Source: JBFXJF01 sp050175155
Lineage (GTDB): Bacteria > Bacillota > Bacilli > Tepidibacillales > Tepidibacillaceae
NCBI GenBank assembly: GCA_050175155.1
Contig: JBFXJF010000018.1
Location: forward strand, 1 to 44,172
Length of the DNA: 44,172 nt
Direction of reading: 5' to 3'
In this document: positions 1 to 8,258 of the stretch, piece after piece
Numbering within the stretch: the first letter of the stretch is position 1
Layout of the letters: each line of letters starts with the position of its first letter
Notes under the pieces: generated by a model
What the model was told of the DNA's origin: nothing
Database searches by the model: none
What the model saw: only the letters and a program-made list of their open reading frames with translations
Position numbers and translations under genes: made by a program

Positions 1-21
1 ATTGCTCAACTCAGGAGAGGG

Positions 22-68
22 GGTGAGACAGATGAGAGAACAGAGCTACATAAAAAATAACTCTCACC
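22..68 (+). promoter_or_regulatory. Structured mRNA leader of the S-layer gene
   Basis: Seven perfect base pairs (ggtgaga at 22-28 with tctcacc at 62-68) can fold the leader upstream of the chosen start at 101. The left arm partly covers a strong upstream ribosome-binding sequence that could serve an in-frame ATG at 32. Long structured leaders are common on very abundant S-layer mRNAs and may stabilise the transcript. The promoter lies outside the window. The pairing is visible; its role is inferred. Confidence 0.4.
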
Positions 69-100
69 AAAACAATATTAGAGGAGGAGAAACAAAGGTT

Positions 101-2845
101 ATGAAAAAAGTCTTAAATACATTACTAATTCTAGCACTTATTTTCACAATGGTATCACCTGCTTTTGCTGCTGCTGATACAACTCAACAAAAATTTGATG
201 AGTTAAAAGCTGCAGGAGTTTTAGCTGGGGACGCTAATGGTAACATGCTAGCACTTGACAGTACTATGGACCGTCAAATGTTAGCAAAAATCGCATGTCA
301 ACTTACAGGAGTTGCAGCTACACCAGGAGTTGAAATCGCAGCATTTGCTGGAGATTACAAAACAGGTGTATGGGGATTCGACCAAGGTTGGGTTCAAGCA
401 GCTTATAACGCAGGATTAATGAAGGGTAAAGGTGCTGCTGGTTTTGACGCTACTGGCACTGTAACAGTTGGTGAATTAATGACTGTTATTATCCGTTCTA
501 TGGGATTAGAAAATCAAGTAGATGCTAGCAAAGTTTGGCCAGCTGGAGAAATGGCATTAGCTGTTTCTAAAGGATTAATCCCAGCTGCTGGTGTTACTGC
601 ATCTGAGGATGCTACTTATGCTGCTCTTGTAACACAAACTTACAATTCTTATGTTTACAACAAACCAGCTCCAACTAATACAGTTAAAAGTGTAACGGTA
701 TTAAATGGTAAGCAAATTGAAGTTAAATTCAATTCACCTATTGATTCACTTACTGGAACAAATGGTGATAACTATTATGTACAAACAAATGCTGATGCAT
801 TACCTGTAGTTATGACTACTTATGATGCTACAGCAATCTATGATTTATCTACAGACAAACAAACTTTAGTTATTACTACAACTGCAGCAATTAATGCACA
901 ATTTTTTGTTAATGCTGGAACACCTTTCAAATTTATTGTAGATGGTGTTCTAACATCAGCGGGTTCAGCAGTTGATGAATTTTCAGTTATAATTTCTTCT
1001 AAAGATATAACTGCGCCAACTGTTACAAATGTTAGTGCGTCTGCAAAAACTACAACAACAAAGGTTACTGTTGCTTTTTCTGAACCTGTTGCAGTTGCAG
1101 GGGCAATAGCATACGTAGGTTCTTATGCTGGAACAGTTCAAGCTGGTCTTGAACCAAATGAAATAGTAGTTACTAGTGCTCAAGCTCTAAGTGCAAGTAC
1201 AACTTATGAATTAACATTATTAAATGTTGCTGATGCTAGTGGTAACTTTTTAAGTCCAAATCCTACAAAACAAAACTTTACTGTTGCTTCTGATACAGTA
1301 GCACCAACAGTATCGAGTGTTGTTGTAGTACGTGACAATTTAATTGAAGTTACATTTGACGAAGCTATGGATGCGAATACATTTGCAGCTAACTCACGTA
1401 TATTAGATGCTAACGGAGTTCAACAAGGTGGTGCTTTAACAGCAGTAGTTAAAGCAAATACATTAGGTAAAACAATTCGTCTTTCAACTGCAGCTGCAGT
1501 TCCATTCGCAGCTGACGGATCTTTCAATGGAACTTTAGTTCTTGGAACTGGAGTTAAAGATCTTGCAGGAAATTCTAAAGTTGCATCTAATCATGCAGTA
1601 GTGTTAAATAAAGATATTGCAGGACCAACAGTTGTATCAGCAAAATATATTCTTCCTGGCGCACAATATGCTGGTGTAACTCATTTAACTGGTGCTGTTG
1701 TAGTTAAATTCAATGAAGAAGTTTCAGATACTGCTACTGATTCATTTGTTCTATTAACTGCTGGGGCAGCAAATGTAACTGCAACATATCTTAACTTAGC
1801 AGCAGAATTTGTTAGTGCGGTTGATGCTTCTGAATTAATTATTCCTGGTACTGCAACACCTATACCAGCGGGTAATTATTCATTAAATGTGGGAACTGGA
1901 GTTGTTAAAGATTTATCCAATCAAACTAACTCTAACATAGCTGGTACTGTAGGTTTAACAACGAATAATTCTTCTGATATTACTAAGCCTGTTATTACAT
2001 TAAATGTAGCTGGTAATTTTGTACCTGCAACAACTCAAACTTCTGGAACAACTATTGGTGGAGCTGCTGCTGGTATTGCTATCACAGATAATGCTGGTTT
2101 AGATCTTAATACAGTTAAGGATATTAATAATTACTTGTTGAATGGTCAACCACTTCCTGCTGGTAGTTACGTTACTGTAAACCATATTGGTTTAAGTACA
2201 GAAGCTGTTCCTACAAGCGTTTGTGTAATTTTAAATATCCCTGCTAAATCAATAGCAAAAGAAATAAATTATGTGTTAAATGTTACAAATGTTAAAGACA
2301 AAGCTGGTAATGTAGCTATTCCTCAAGTTTCAGCTGCAATGGCTTTAGTTGATGATGTATCTCCAGTATTAGCTTCAGCTTCTATTGCAAGTAATGGAGT
2401 TCTAGTACTTGGATTCTCGGAAGATGTTAATGCAGTAGCTGCTCTTGGTGCAACTGATGATGATTTTGCATTCACTATCAATGGTGCAGCAGTTGGTGTA
2501 GCTGATAATGTTAACATTGTAACGTTTGCAGATGGTGCTGGTACTGATACTGGTAAATATGTAGCAACATTTAATGCAGTAGTAGATGCTGGTGCTGATG
2601 CTAACGCTGCAACTACAGCTGATAACAGATTATTCTTAGATGTTGATGGATTAGGTGCTTACAATGCTGGAGACATTCTAGTATTAACTGGAACAACTAC
2701 AGCAGTTGGTGCAGTTGCTGCACTTGACTTGAACCTATTATCTGGTCTAAAAGTAACTGTTGATGCTACTGCTACTACAGTTGTAGACGCAACTGCAGGT
2801 ATTGCAGGTCCAATTCAACTTGGTACATCTATCACTGTTAAATAA
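101..2845 (+). CDS. S-layer-type surface protein, N-terminal SLH-like region plus Ig-like repeats
   Basis: Secreted protein of 914 residues, likely a major cell-surface structural protein. A signal peptide ends near AFA-A at residue 23. Residues about 27-185 contain three divergent SLH-like units (FDELKAAGVL, WVQAAYNAGLM, MALAVSKGLI), which in this family bind secondary cell-wall polysaccharide. From about residue 190 on there are roughly six Ig-like units. Most open with a D-x-x-x-P-T/V pattern (near residues 302, 398, 505, 626, 751) followed by V.V.F.E.V, as in bacterial Ig-like SbsA/Big_5 domains. The composition is rich in Ala, Thr and Val and nearly Cys-free, with regular codon choice as in highly expressed genes. 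ATG 101 follows gaggaggag at a good distance and starts a normal signal peptide. An in-frame ATG at 32, also with a strong RBS, would add 23 residues. Two strong hairpins follow the stop. Confidence 0.85.
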   Translation: MKKVLNTLLILALIFTMVSPAFAAADTTQQKFDELKAAGVLAGDANGNMLALDSTMDRQMLAKIACQLTGVAATPGVEIAAFAGDYKTGVWGFDQGWVQAAYNAGLMKGKGAAGFDATGTVTVGELMTVIIRSMGLENQVDASKVWPAGEMALAVSKGLIPAAGVTASEDATYAALVTQTYNSYVYNKPAPTNTVKSVTVLNGKQIEVKFNSPIDSLTGTNGDNYYVQTNADALPVVMTTYDATAIYDLSTDKQTLVITTTAAINAQFFVNAGTPFKFIVDGVLTSAGSAVDEFSVIISSKDITAPTVTNVSASAKTTTTKVTVAFSEPVAVAGAIAYVGSYAGTVQAGLEPNEIVVTSAQALSASTTYELTLLNVADASGNFLSPNPTKQNFTVASDTVAPTVSSVVVVRDNLIEVTFDEAMDANTFAANSRILDANGVQQGGALTAVVKANTLGKTIRLSTAAAVPFAADGSFNGTLVLGTGVKDLAGNSKVASNHAVVLNKDIAGPTVVSAKYILPGAQYAGVTHLTGAVVVKFNEEVSDTATDSFVLLTAGAANVTATYLNLAAEFVSAVDASELIIPGTATPIPAGNYSLNVGTGVVKDLSNQTNSNIAGTVGLTTNNSSDITKPVITLNVAGNFVPATTQTSGTTIGGAAAGIAITDNAGLDLNTVKDINNYLLNGQPLPAGSYVTVNHIGLSTEAVPTSVCVILNIPAKSIAKEINYVLNVTNVKDKAGNVAIPQVSAAMALVDDVSPVLASASIASNGVLVLGFSEDVNAVAALGATDDDFAFTINGAAVGVADNVNIVTFADGAGTDTGKYVATFNAVVDAGADANAATTADNRLFLDVDGLGAYNAGDILVLTGTTTAVGAVAALDLNLLSGLKVTVDATATTVVDATAGIAGPIQLGTSITVK

Positions 2846-2900
2846 TTAAATAGTTTGACTTCATATCAAGGCTTGGGGCATAGCCTCAAAAAAAAAATAA

Positions 2901-2938
2901 AAACTTAGGAGAAAGAGAAATCTTTCTCCTAAGTTTTT
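2901..2938 (+). terminator. Rho-independent terminator after the S-layer gene (copy 1)
   Basis: Perfect 16-bp stem (2901-2916 with 2921-2936) with a GAAA loop, ending in a T run. A-rich on the 5' side, so it could work in both directions. Confidence 0.85.
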
Positions 2939-3083
2939 GGTTCTAAACTGGCTCTATAAACTGAGTCATTTGTAAAGGACAATATTGAAATCCTAACCGA
3001 CTAATTCCCGTAGTTTTTGGCTCTATAAACTGGTTCTATGTCAAATGTTGGGGGTAAATCCTCAAAAAAAAGAAATCACTATT

Positions 3084-3120
3084 ACTTAGGAGAAAGAGAA
3101 AATCTTTCTCCTAAGTTTTT
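3084..3120 (+). terminator. Second, near-identical terminator (copy 2)
   Basis: A 14-bp stem (3084-3097 with 3103-3116) with loop GAAAA and a T run. The stem sequence is identical to copy 1 at 2901, arguing for duplication rather than independent origin. Confidence 0.8.
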
Positions 3121-3338
3121 ATATTTTTAAGCTGACATCATATACAAAATTCTATTTCTAAACCTTTTAAAGTTTTTTACCCCATAAGAATTACGTTTTA
3201 GAACCTTAATCTTATTATTTACTCTTCTGTGTATCTATTAGTAAGTAAATTTCTAGTGCAATCAATAGAACTTTTTATTCTTATAAACTTCTTAACATTC
3301 TCTGAAAACTTTTACGATACAAGCAAAATAAAATTCTA

Positions 3339-3344
3339 TATAAT
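3339..3344 (+). promoter_or_regulatory. Possible -10 box of the export operon
   Basis: A perfect TATAAT lies about 64 bp upstream of the adaptor start at 3408. I see no good -35 at 17 bp, so this is tentative. Confidence 0.3.
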
Positions 3345-3407
3345 AGATTTAAGAACAATAATTACAAGTTAAAAAATACCAAAGAGTAATTAAAGGGAGG
3401 TATATAG

Positions 3408-5042
3408 ATGAAAAGTCAATTAGAGAAGAATAAAAAAAGAGGTAAAAGCAAGTTGATAGTAAGTCTTGCAATCATTGTATTATTAGCTACTGCAGGTTTA
3501 GCATATTATGTATTTTTCACGCCAGAAGAGGTTGAAGAGATAACATATCAGACAGGTCAAGTAAAGCAAGGGGATTTAACTTTATCTATTGAGAATAGTG
3601 GAGTGATCAAATACTCTGATCAATACACTCTTACATCAACGGTAAATGGAACAATTAATCGGTTGTATGTTGATGAAAACTCCAATGTCGAAGTTAATGA
3701 AACGATTTTAAGCGTGGACGATAGAAATTTGTATATACAATTAGAACAAGCCTATGCTAATCTCAAAATATCACAGCTAAGTTTAGCTAATTTATTACAA
3801 ACATCAGTAGATAATATATATAGTGTTTCTGTTAATCAACTATCAACTGTAGTAGCACCTATAGACGGTGTTGTTAGTTACAATGTTCAGGAAGGGACTA
3901 ACATAAATAACGGTAATTCAGTCATGACACTGACTAATTATGAAGAATTAAACTTTATTGCTCAAATTCCTGCTGTAGATGTTGGATATATTAAATTGGG
4001 AGAAGAAATAGTAATTTCTGTAGACAGATATAGTGAATCTCAAACTGGTATAGTTACAAAGATAAGTGAAGACTCTTATTCAAATGGGAGTGAAATGGTA
4101 AATGATGTATATATAACTATTTCAAATCCAGGATTATTAGCTGGCATGACAGGTGAAGCGGGCTATCGAACTGATACAATCTTGTTCAAATATGCTAAGG
4201 GTACATTCTTTAATGCAGAAGAATCATCAGTCTACTCTAAAATAAGCGGTACAATTGACGAAATCTATGTAGAATATGGTCAGTACGTTACAAAAGGAAC
4301 TCAATTATTTAAAATCGATGATACATCCCTAGAAAATCAAATAGAAACTCAGAAACAAAATATCTATAATAACCAACTAAAGATAGATTCATTGAAGTTA
4401 GAATTAGAAAATACAACTGTAACATCTCCTAAAACAGGTGTTATCAGTGAATTATTTGTTGAAGAAAATCAAACAATCGGATCTAGTACGAAGATTGCAA
4501 CGTTAACAAGTGATAGCTTAGTTGCAAGCATTGAAGTAGATGAGATGGATATATCGAAGGTTGTAATTGGGCAAGAAGCAACTCTACTAATACCAGGTTA
4601 TTCAGAAGTGGAAGAGATTATCGGGGTAGTTTCATTTATTGCTGATACAGGGATTGTTAAAGATGGAATTACAACATACGAAGTCCAAATCAGCTTTGAA
4701 AACAATCCGAAGATTAAAGAAGGAATGACTGTTGACGTAGCGATTATCTTAGAAAAGGCAGAGAACGTCTTTAAAGTACCTACATCAAGCATAATTAGCG
4801 TTAAGGATGGAAAAGCAGTTAGGGTACTTGTAGGTGAGGAAATCGTTGCTAAGAAGGTAGAAACAGGTATTAGTGATGATACTATGACAGAGATAATTAG
4901 TGGTCTAGAAGCTAATGAGACAATAATTACTTCAGTAACATATCCTGCAGGAACAAGTAGTACTTCAAGCAGTTCTTCCTTAATACCAACATCTGTTAAG
5001 ATTCCAGGGGTTACGGGAGGTGGAACTAGTGGCGGGCAATAA
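3408..5042 (+). CDS. Efflux/export periplasmic-adaptor-like subunit (HlyD/MacA family)
   Basis: Membrane-fusion/adaptor protein of 544 residues that would partner the ABC transporter encoded just downstream. A single N-terminal membrane segment (about residues 16-34, after a Lys/Arg-rich start) anchors it outside the cell. Two lipoyl/barrel-sandwich half-motif sets are visible: GTINRLYVDENSNVEVNETI near residue 80 and GTIDEIYVEYGQYVTKGTQL near 285. A short coiled coil (near 305-335) and a beta-barrel/C-terminal domain (VPTSSIISVKDGKAVRV) follow. The tail is Ser/Thr/Gly-rich. The start has a clear RBS (aaagggagg, 7 nt upstream). It overlaps the next gene by 14 nt, so translation is coupled. 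In Gram-positives such MacA-like proteins serve export of peptides, lipids or drugs; the substrate is unknown here. Confidence 0.85.
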   Translation: MKSQLEKNKKRGKSKLIVSLAIIVLLATAGLAYYVFFTPEEVEEITYQTGQVKQGDLTLSIENSGVIKYSDQYTLTSTVNGTINRLYVDENSNVEVNETILSVDDRNLYIQLEQAYANLKISQLSLANLLQTSVDNIYSVSVNQLSTVVAPIDGVVSYNVQEGTNINNGNSVMTLTNYEELNFIAQIPAVDVGYIKLGEEIVISVDRYSESQTGIVTKISEDSYSNGSEMVNDVYITISNPGLLAGMTGEAGYRTDTILFKYAKGTFFNAEESSVYSKISGTIDEIYVEYGQYVTKGTQLFKIDDTSLENQIETQKQNIYNNQLKIDSLKLELENTTVTSPKTGVISELFVEENQTIGSSTKIATLTSDSLVASIEVDEMDISKVVIGQEATLLIPGYSEVEEIIGVVSFIADTGIVKDGITTYEVQISFENNPKIKEGMTVDVAIILEKAENVFKVPTSSIISVKDGKAVRVLVGEEIVAKKVETGISDDTMTEIISGLEANETIITSVTYPAGTSSTSSSSSLIPTSVKIPGVTGGGTSGGQ

Positions 5043-5778
5043 GATACTTCAATTAAAGGACATAAATAAAATATATGGTCTAGGGGATATTCAAGTATAT
5101 GCCTTAAGGGATATTATGTTTAGTGTCGAAGAAGAGGATTTTATTGCCATCATGGGTCCGTCAGGTTCGGGAAAATCAACTTTGATGAACGTCTTAGGTT
5201 GTTTAGACACTCCAACCTCTGGTGAGTATTGGATAAATGAACATGAGGTAAGTCAGCTTTCAGATAATGACCTTGCATATATTCGTAATAAGTATATAGG
5301 GTTTATCTTCCAGAATTATAATTTACTCTCTAATTTAACAGCGCTAGAGAATGTGGAATTACCACTAATTTATCAGGGTGCAAGCAGGGCAGAACGAAAG
5401 GAAATTGCCTTAGAAGCTTTGGCAAAGGTTGGCTTAGAGGATCGTATGCATCACCGCCCTACGGAGCTTTCTGGTGGACAACAGCAGCGGGTTGCAATAG
5501 CAAGGGCGATAGCAAGTAAACCATCAGTCTTACTTGCTGATGAGCCGACTGGTAACCTTGACAGTCATTCAGAGCTTGAGATACTTTCTATTTTTCAGAC
5601 ACTAAATAAGCAAGGAATGACAATTCTAATAGTTACCCATGACGAAGTGGTGGCAAGTCATTGTAAGAGAACAATTCGCGTAAAAGATGGAGCCATTGTA
5701 AATAATCAGGTAAATAGTGACCAGCTAGATGCTACTACCGCTCTTAAAGAGATAGTGTTAGGAGAGTGGGCAGGATGA
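5029..5778 (+). CDS. ABC transporter ATP-binding protein (MacB/LolD-like)
   Basis: Cytoplasmic ATPase of 249 residues for the adjacent adaptor and permease. It has the Walker A GPSGSGKST (about residues 40-48), Q-loop FQNYNLLSNLTALENVELP, signature LSGGQQQR, Walker B VLLADEPTGNLD and the switch histidine VTHD. The LTALENVELPL context and NLDSHS are typical of the MacB/LolD/FtsE branch. GTG at 5029 is preferred because gggagg (5015-5020) lies 8 nt upstream; a GTG at 5020 would overlap that RBS. The gene begins inside the 3' end of the adaptor gene and its TGA overlaps the permease ATG (ATGA), so all three are translationally coupled. Confidence 0.92.
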   Translation: MAGNKILQLKDINKIYGLGDIQVYALRDIMFSVEEEDFIAIMGPSGSGKSTLMNVLGCLDTPTSGEYWINEHEVSQLSDNDLAYIRNKYIGFIFQNYNLLSNLTALENVELPLIYQGASRAERKEIALEALAKVGLEDRMHHRPTELSGGQQQRVAIARAIASKPSVLLADEPTGNLDSHSELEILSIFQTLNKQGMTILIVTHDEVVASHCKRTIRVKDGAIVNNQVNSDQLDATTALKEIVLGEWAG

Positions 5779-6944
5779 ACATATGGGAAAGCATACGTAT
5801 TGCATGGAGTGGCATAAGGGGTAATAAAATTCGTTCGCTACTTACTATTCTAGGAGTTATTATTGGTGTAGCTGCTGTAATTTCCTTAATTGCAGTAGGT
5901 CAAGGGGTTACGCAAGATATTACTGGTGATTTAGAGGATTTAGGTACCAATTTAATATTCGTTAATGGAATGAGAAATCTGGGCGGTGTGCTAGAAAGTG
6001 ATGATGTAGAAGCATTAAAAGAATATGAGTCAATAGCGAGGGTGGCGCCCTCCATATCAGAGACGGAAACGACGATAAAGTGGGGTAATACATCAACAAC
6101 CGCAAATGTCGAGGGAACCAACCAGGATTATACGGAAGTACGGAATTTCCAAGTAGTAGATGGAAGGTTTATAACAGAGGAAGATGTAGATAAACGAAAG
6201 AAAGTTGCTGTAATTGGTCAAAGTGTAGTTATAGATTTATTTGGAACTACTTCGCCAATAGGTGAAACCATTACGATAGACGGACAGAGATTTTCGATAG
6301 TTGGGGTAATGGAGCCTAAGGGAGAGGTTCTGGGACAGAATCTTGACGAGAATATATTTATACCGGTCAGCTCAGCAGAAAGATTGTTCGGTACTACTAA
6401 GTTAAAAACAATCTATGTTCAAGCACAATCTACTGAGGGAGCAAATGTTGCAGTAACTGATATTACTAATTTTTATACTAGTAAATTCGGTAAATCGGAT
6501 TTAATAAAAGTAACAAGTCAAGATCAGTTAATAGGTACTATGGATTCAATGACACAGACACTGACACTAATGTTAGGTGCTATTGCAGGGATTTCCTTAT
6601 TAGTTGGTGGAATAGGTATAATGAATATTATGCTAGTTTCAGTAACAGAGCGTACTAGAGAGATTGGAATAAGGAAGGCTCTAGGGGCTAGACGAAAGGA
6701 TATATTGTCACAATTTTTAGTTGAATCAGTAATTTTAAGTATATCTGGTGGTATAATAGGGATTATCTTAGGAATAGTAGTTGCAAAAGTTGTTTCTACA
6801 ACCTTGGGATGGGGTACGTTAATCTCATTCTGGTCAATCTTACTTGCTTTTTCCTTCTCGGTATTTGTAGGTGTTTTCTTTGGAATATATCCAGCAATGA
6901 AAGCATCTAAGTTACATCCGATCGAGGCTTTAAGAAGAGAATAA
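5775..6944 (+). CDS. ABC transporter permease (MacB_PCD-FtsX)
   Basis: Membrane permease of 389 residues. It has one N-terminal transmembrane helix after IRGNKIRSLLTILGVIIGVAAV, then a large extracytoplasmic MacB core domain (about residues 45-255). Three C-terminal helices with the FtsX signature follow (GGIGIMNIMLVSVTERTREI, then RRKDILSQFLVESVILS, ending PAMKASKLHPIEALRRE). The conserved ERTREIGIRKALGA coupling segment is intact. ATG 5775 sits in the ATGA overlap with the ATPase stop and has an aggaga RBS, so it is preferred over GTG 5766. In this family the transporter works as a mechanotransmission pump with the adaptor; the cargo cannot be read from the sequence. Confidence 0.92.
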   Translation: MNIWESIRIAWSGIRGNKIRSLLTILGVIIGVAAVISLIAVGQGVTQDITGDLEDLGTNLIFVNGMRNLGGVLESDDVEALKEYESIARVAPSISETETTIKWGNTSTTANVEGTNQDYTEVRNFQVVDGRFITEEDVDKRKKVAVIGQSVVIDLFGTTSPIGETITIDGQRFSIVGVMEPKGEVLGQNLDENIFIPVSSAERLFGTTKLKTIYVQAQSTEGANVAVTDITNFYTSKFGKSDLIKVTSQDQLIGTMDSMTQTLTLMLGAIAGISLLVGGIGIMNIMLVSVTERTREIGIRKALGARRKDILSQFLVESVILSISGGIIGIILGIVVAKVVSTTLGWGTLISFWSILLAFSFSVFVGVFFGIYPAMKASKLHPIEALRRE

Positions 6945-6966
6945 ATAAATTAAAGGGGATATTGAG

Positions 6967-7452
6967 ATGAAAGGATTTTTTAAAAAAACATTAAGTTTAC
7001 TTGTGATTGTAGGATTAATTTTGGGGATGACAGCTTGTTCTTCTACATCAGAAGACCCATATACTGAGACTTCGACACTATTTTCGGCTATTAACAAGGT
7101 AGAAAAGTTTAATCCAGGCGGAATGAATTTTACAAAGGAACAGGCAGAAGGTATTATTGCGTTAATTGCTCCAGCATTAAATGGCGCAATCTATACAACA
7201 GATATGGCAGAAGATATATATAAGAAAATGAACGATATTTTAACAAAGGAACAACTAGCTCTAATTGATGAAACACTTGCTTCATTAGGAGTCCCAGTTG
7301 AAGGAGCAGTTCCAGGAGCCGGCGGTGGAATGGGTGCAGGAGCAGCTGGCGGAACACCTGGTGTTCCGCCGACAACAGGGAGTACTGCTGAAACCAGTGT
7401 CAATATGTTCATAAAGATAGATGAAGTAATCACAGCTAATTATTTAAACTAA
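6967..7452 (+). CDS. Small lipoprotein of the export operon
   Basis: 161-residue lipoprotein with an N-terminal hydrophobic segment and lipobox GMTAC (Cys at about residue 23). The mature part is a short helical domain with two similar phrases, FTKEQAEGIIALIAPAL and ILTKEQLALIDETL, followed by a Gly/Ala/Pro-rich low-complexity stretch and a short conserved-looking tail. I do not recognise a named family. The repeated 'T-K/P-E-Q' helical phrases are reminiscent of the LTPEQ pattern of Spy/CpxP-type extracytoplasmic proteins, but that is only a resemblance. It starts 22 nt after the permease stop with a gggga-type RBS and is followed by a terminator. It therefore belongs to the operon and may be a substrate-binding or signal component of the exporter. 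Confidence 0.8.
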   Translation: MKGFFKKTLSLLVIVGLILGMTACSSTSEDPYTETSTLFSAINKVEKFNPGGMNFTKEQAEGIIALIAPALNGAIYTTDMAEDIYKKMNDILTKEQLALIDETLASLGVPVEGAVPGAGGGMGAGAAGGTPGVPPTTGSTAETSVNMFIKIDEVITANYLN

Positions 7453-7471
7453 CACTTCCCTTAATATATAT

Positions 7472-7510
7472 AAAAAATAGATTCCCACTAAAAAGTGTGA
7501 GTCTATTTTT
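7472..7510 (+). terminator. Terminator of the export operon
   Basis: Imperfect 17-bp stem (7472-7488 with 7493-7509) around an AAAA loop, with one wobble and one mismatch and a T-rich 3' arm. It lies 19 nt after the lipoprotein stop. Confidence 0.75.
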
Positions 7511-7616
7511 TATTGAGTAGTAGTTATTTTGCCACACTAAAACACTTATCAAACTATTATCGTAACCTCTATATATAGATTTTTTAATCTGCACTCCTTT
7601 TTTTGTTTCGATAATG

Positions 7617-8009
7617 CTAACCTAAACAGGCGATTTGATTAACCCATTTGCGAAATTGCACAGCTCTTTCTGAGTTAACCTTAAATCCAACGGAAATAAT
7701 CATTTGTAGATTGTAATGCTTAACTTCGCGGCTTACCTGACGCGAACCTTCAGTTTGAACTATTCGGAAATTCCGAATAGTTGCTTCCTGTGCAAGCTCA
7801 CCATCTGCATAAATTTTAGAAATATGCTCGTTTATGGTATGGACTTCTACGTTGTATAGCGTTGCAAACATTTTCTGCGTAAGCCAAATATTTTCATCCT
7901 CATACCGCATTTCAACGCTCTCGGGATTGTCGCCTGTTGCAGCTATAAATGTCAGGTATTCAGCTGCACTAGAGCGGATTGTGATTTCTATATTCTTTTT
8001 CTTCGCCAT
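7617..8009 (-). pseudogene. Truncated RhuM-family protein
   Basis: 130 residues matching the N-terminal part of the RhuM ('virulence protein') family, seen in the phrases IWLTQKMFATLYNVEVHTINEHI, ATIRNFRIVQTEG and VSREVKHYNLQMIISVGFKVNSERAVQFRKW. Family members are usually about 300 residues or more. Here the frame stops right after FRKWVNQIACLG, so the C-terminal half is missing. The start MAKKK at 8009 has a GGAGGA RBS 9 nt upstream. I see no continuation of the missing half toward 7453, which suggests a deletion rather than a simple frameshift. RhuM genes are typical passengers of restriction-modification and mobile islands. The remnant marks the left edge of the accessory island; a short folded N-terminal domain could still be made. 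Confidence 0.7.
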
Positions 8010-8196
8010 AGGTGTATGTCCTCCATTTTTTATGTTCAAATTATTTCCGTATCAAATTTTGAATAGCCTTGGTGCTATTTCCATAATATCACAGAAGTCT
8101 TCATTTCGCATTAAGAAAACCCCCGCCTAAGTAAGCATCTTTTTTGTTTTACTTTGCACTCTCAAAACGAGTTTTTTTCTATTTTGTAAAATTTTA

Positions 8197-8226
8197 TTGA
8201 TTAATGTTATGACAGGTGGCTATAAT
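8197..8226 (+). promoter_or_regulatory. Sigma-A-type promoter of the AAA_14 ATPase gene
   Basis: TTGATT (8197-8202), 18-bp spacer and a perfect TATAAT (8221-8226), 33 bp before the start at 8259. Confidence 0.55.
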
Positions 8227-8258
8227 AATATTAAATATTAAATTAGTCGGAGGTTGCG

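Larger units (their letters stand above)
2872..3125 (+). repeat. Imperfect tandem duplication carrying two near-identical terminators
   Basis: Two segments about 180 bp apart share a 'cctcaaaaaaa' tract, a cttaggagaaagaga...tctttctcctaag hairpin and the phrase ggctctataaactg. They look like a decayed tandem duplication of the region after the S-layer gene. The remainder of this 562-bp gap (to about 3330) is AT-rich, with no gene or RNA that I recognise. Confidence 0.6.

Noticed and set aside
983..1183. Minus-strand open frames inside the S-layer gene (also 2323-2517)
   Set aside because: Shadow frames of a strongly biased coding sequence; composition (for example Cys/Tyr-rich) is not protein-like.
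8040..8110. Short minus-strand frame ending MEIAPRLFKI just upstream of the RhuM remnant
   Set aside because: Could be the tail of a decayed neighbour gene, but it is only about 24 codons with no RBS and no recognisable domain.
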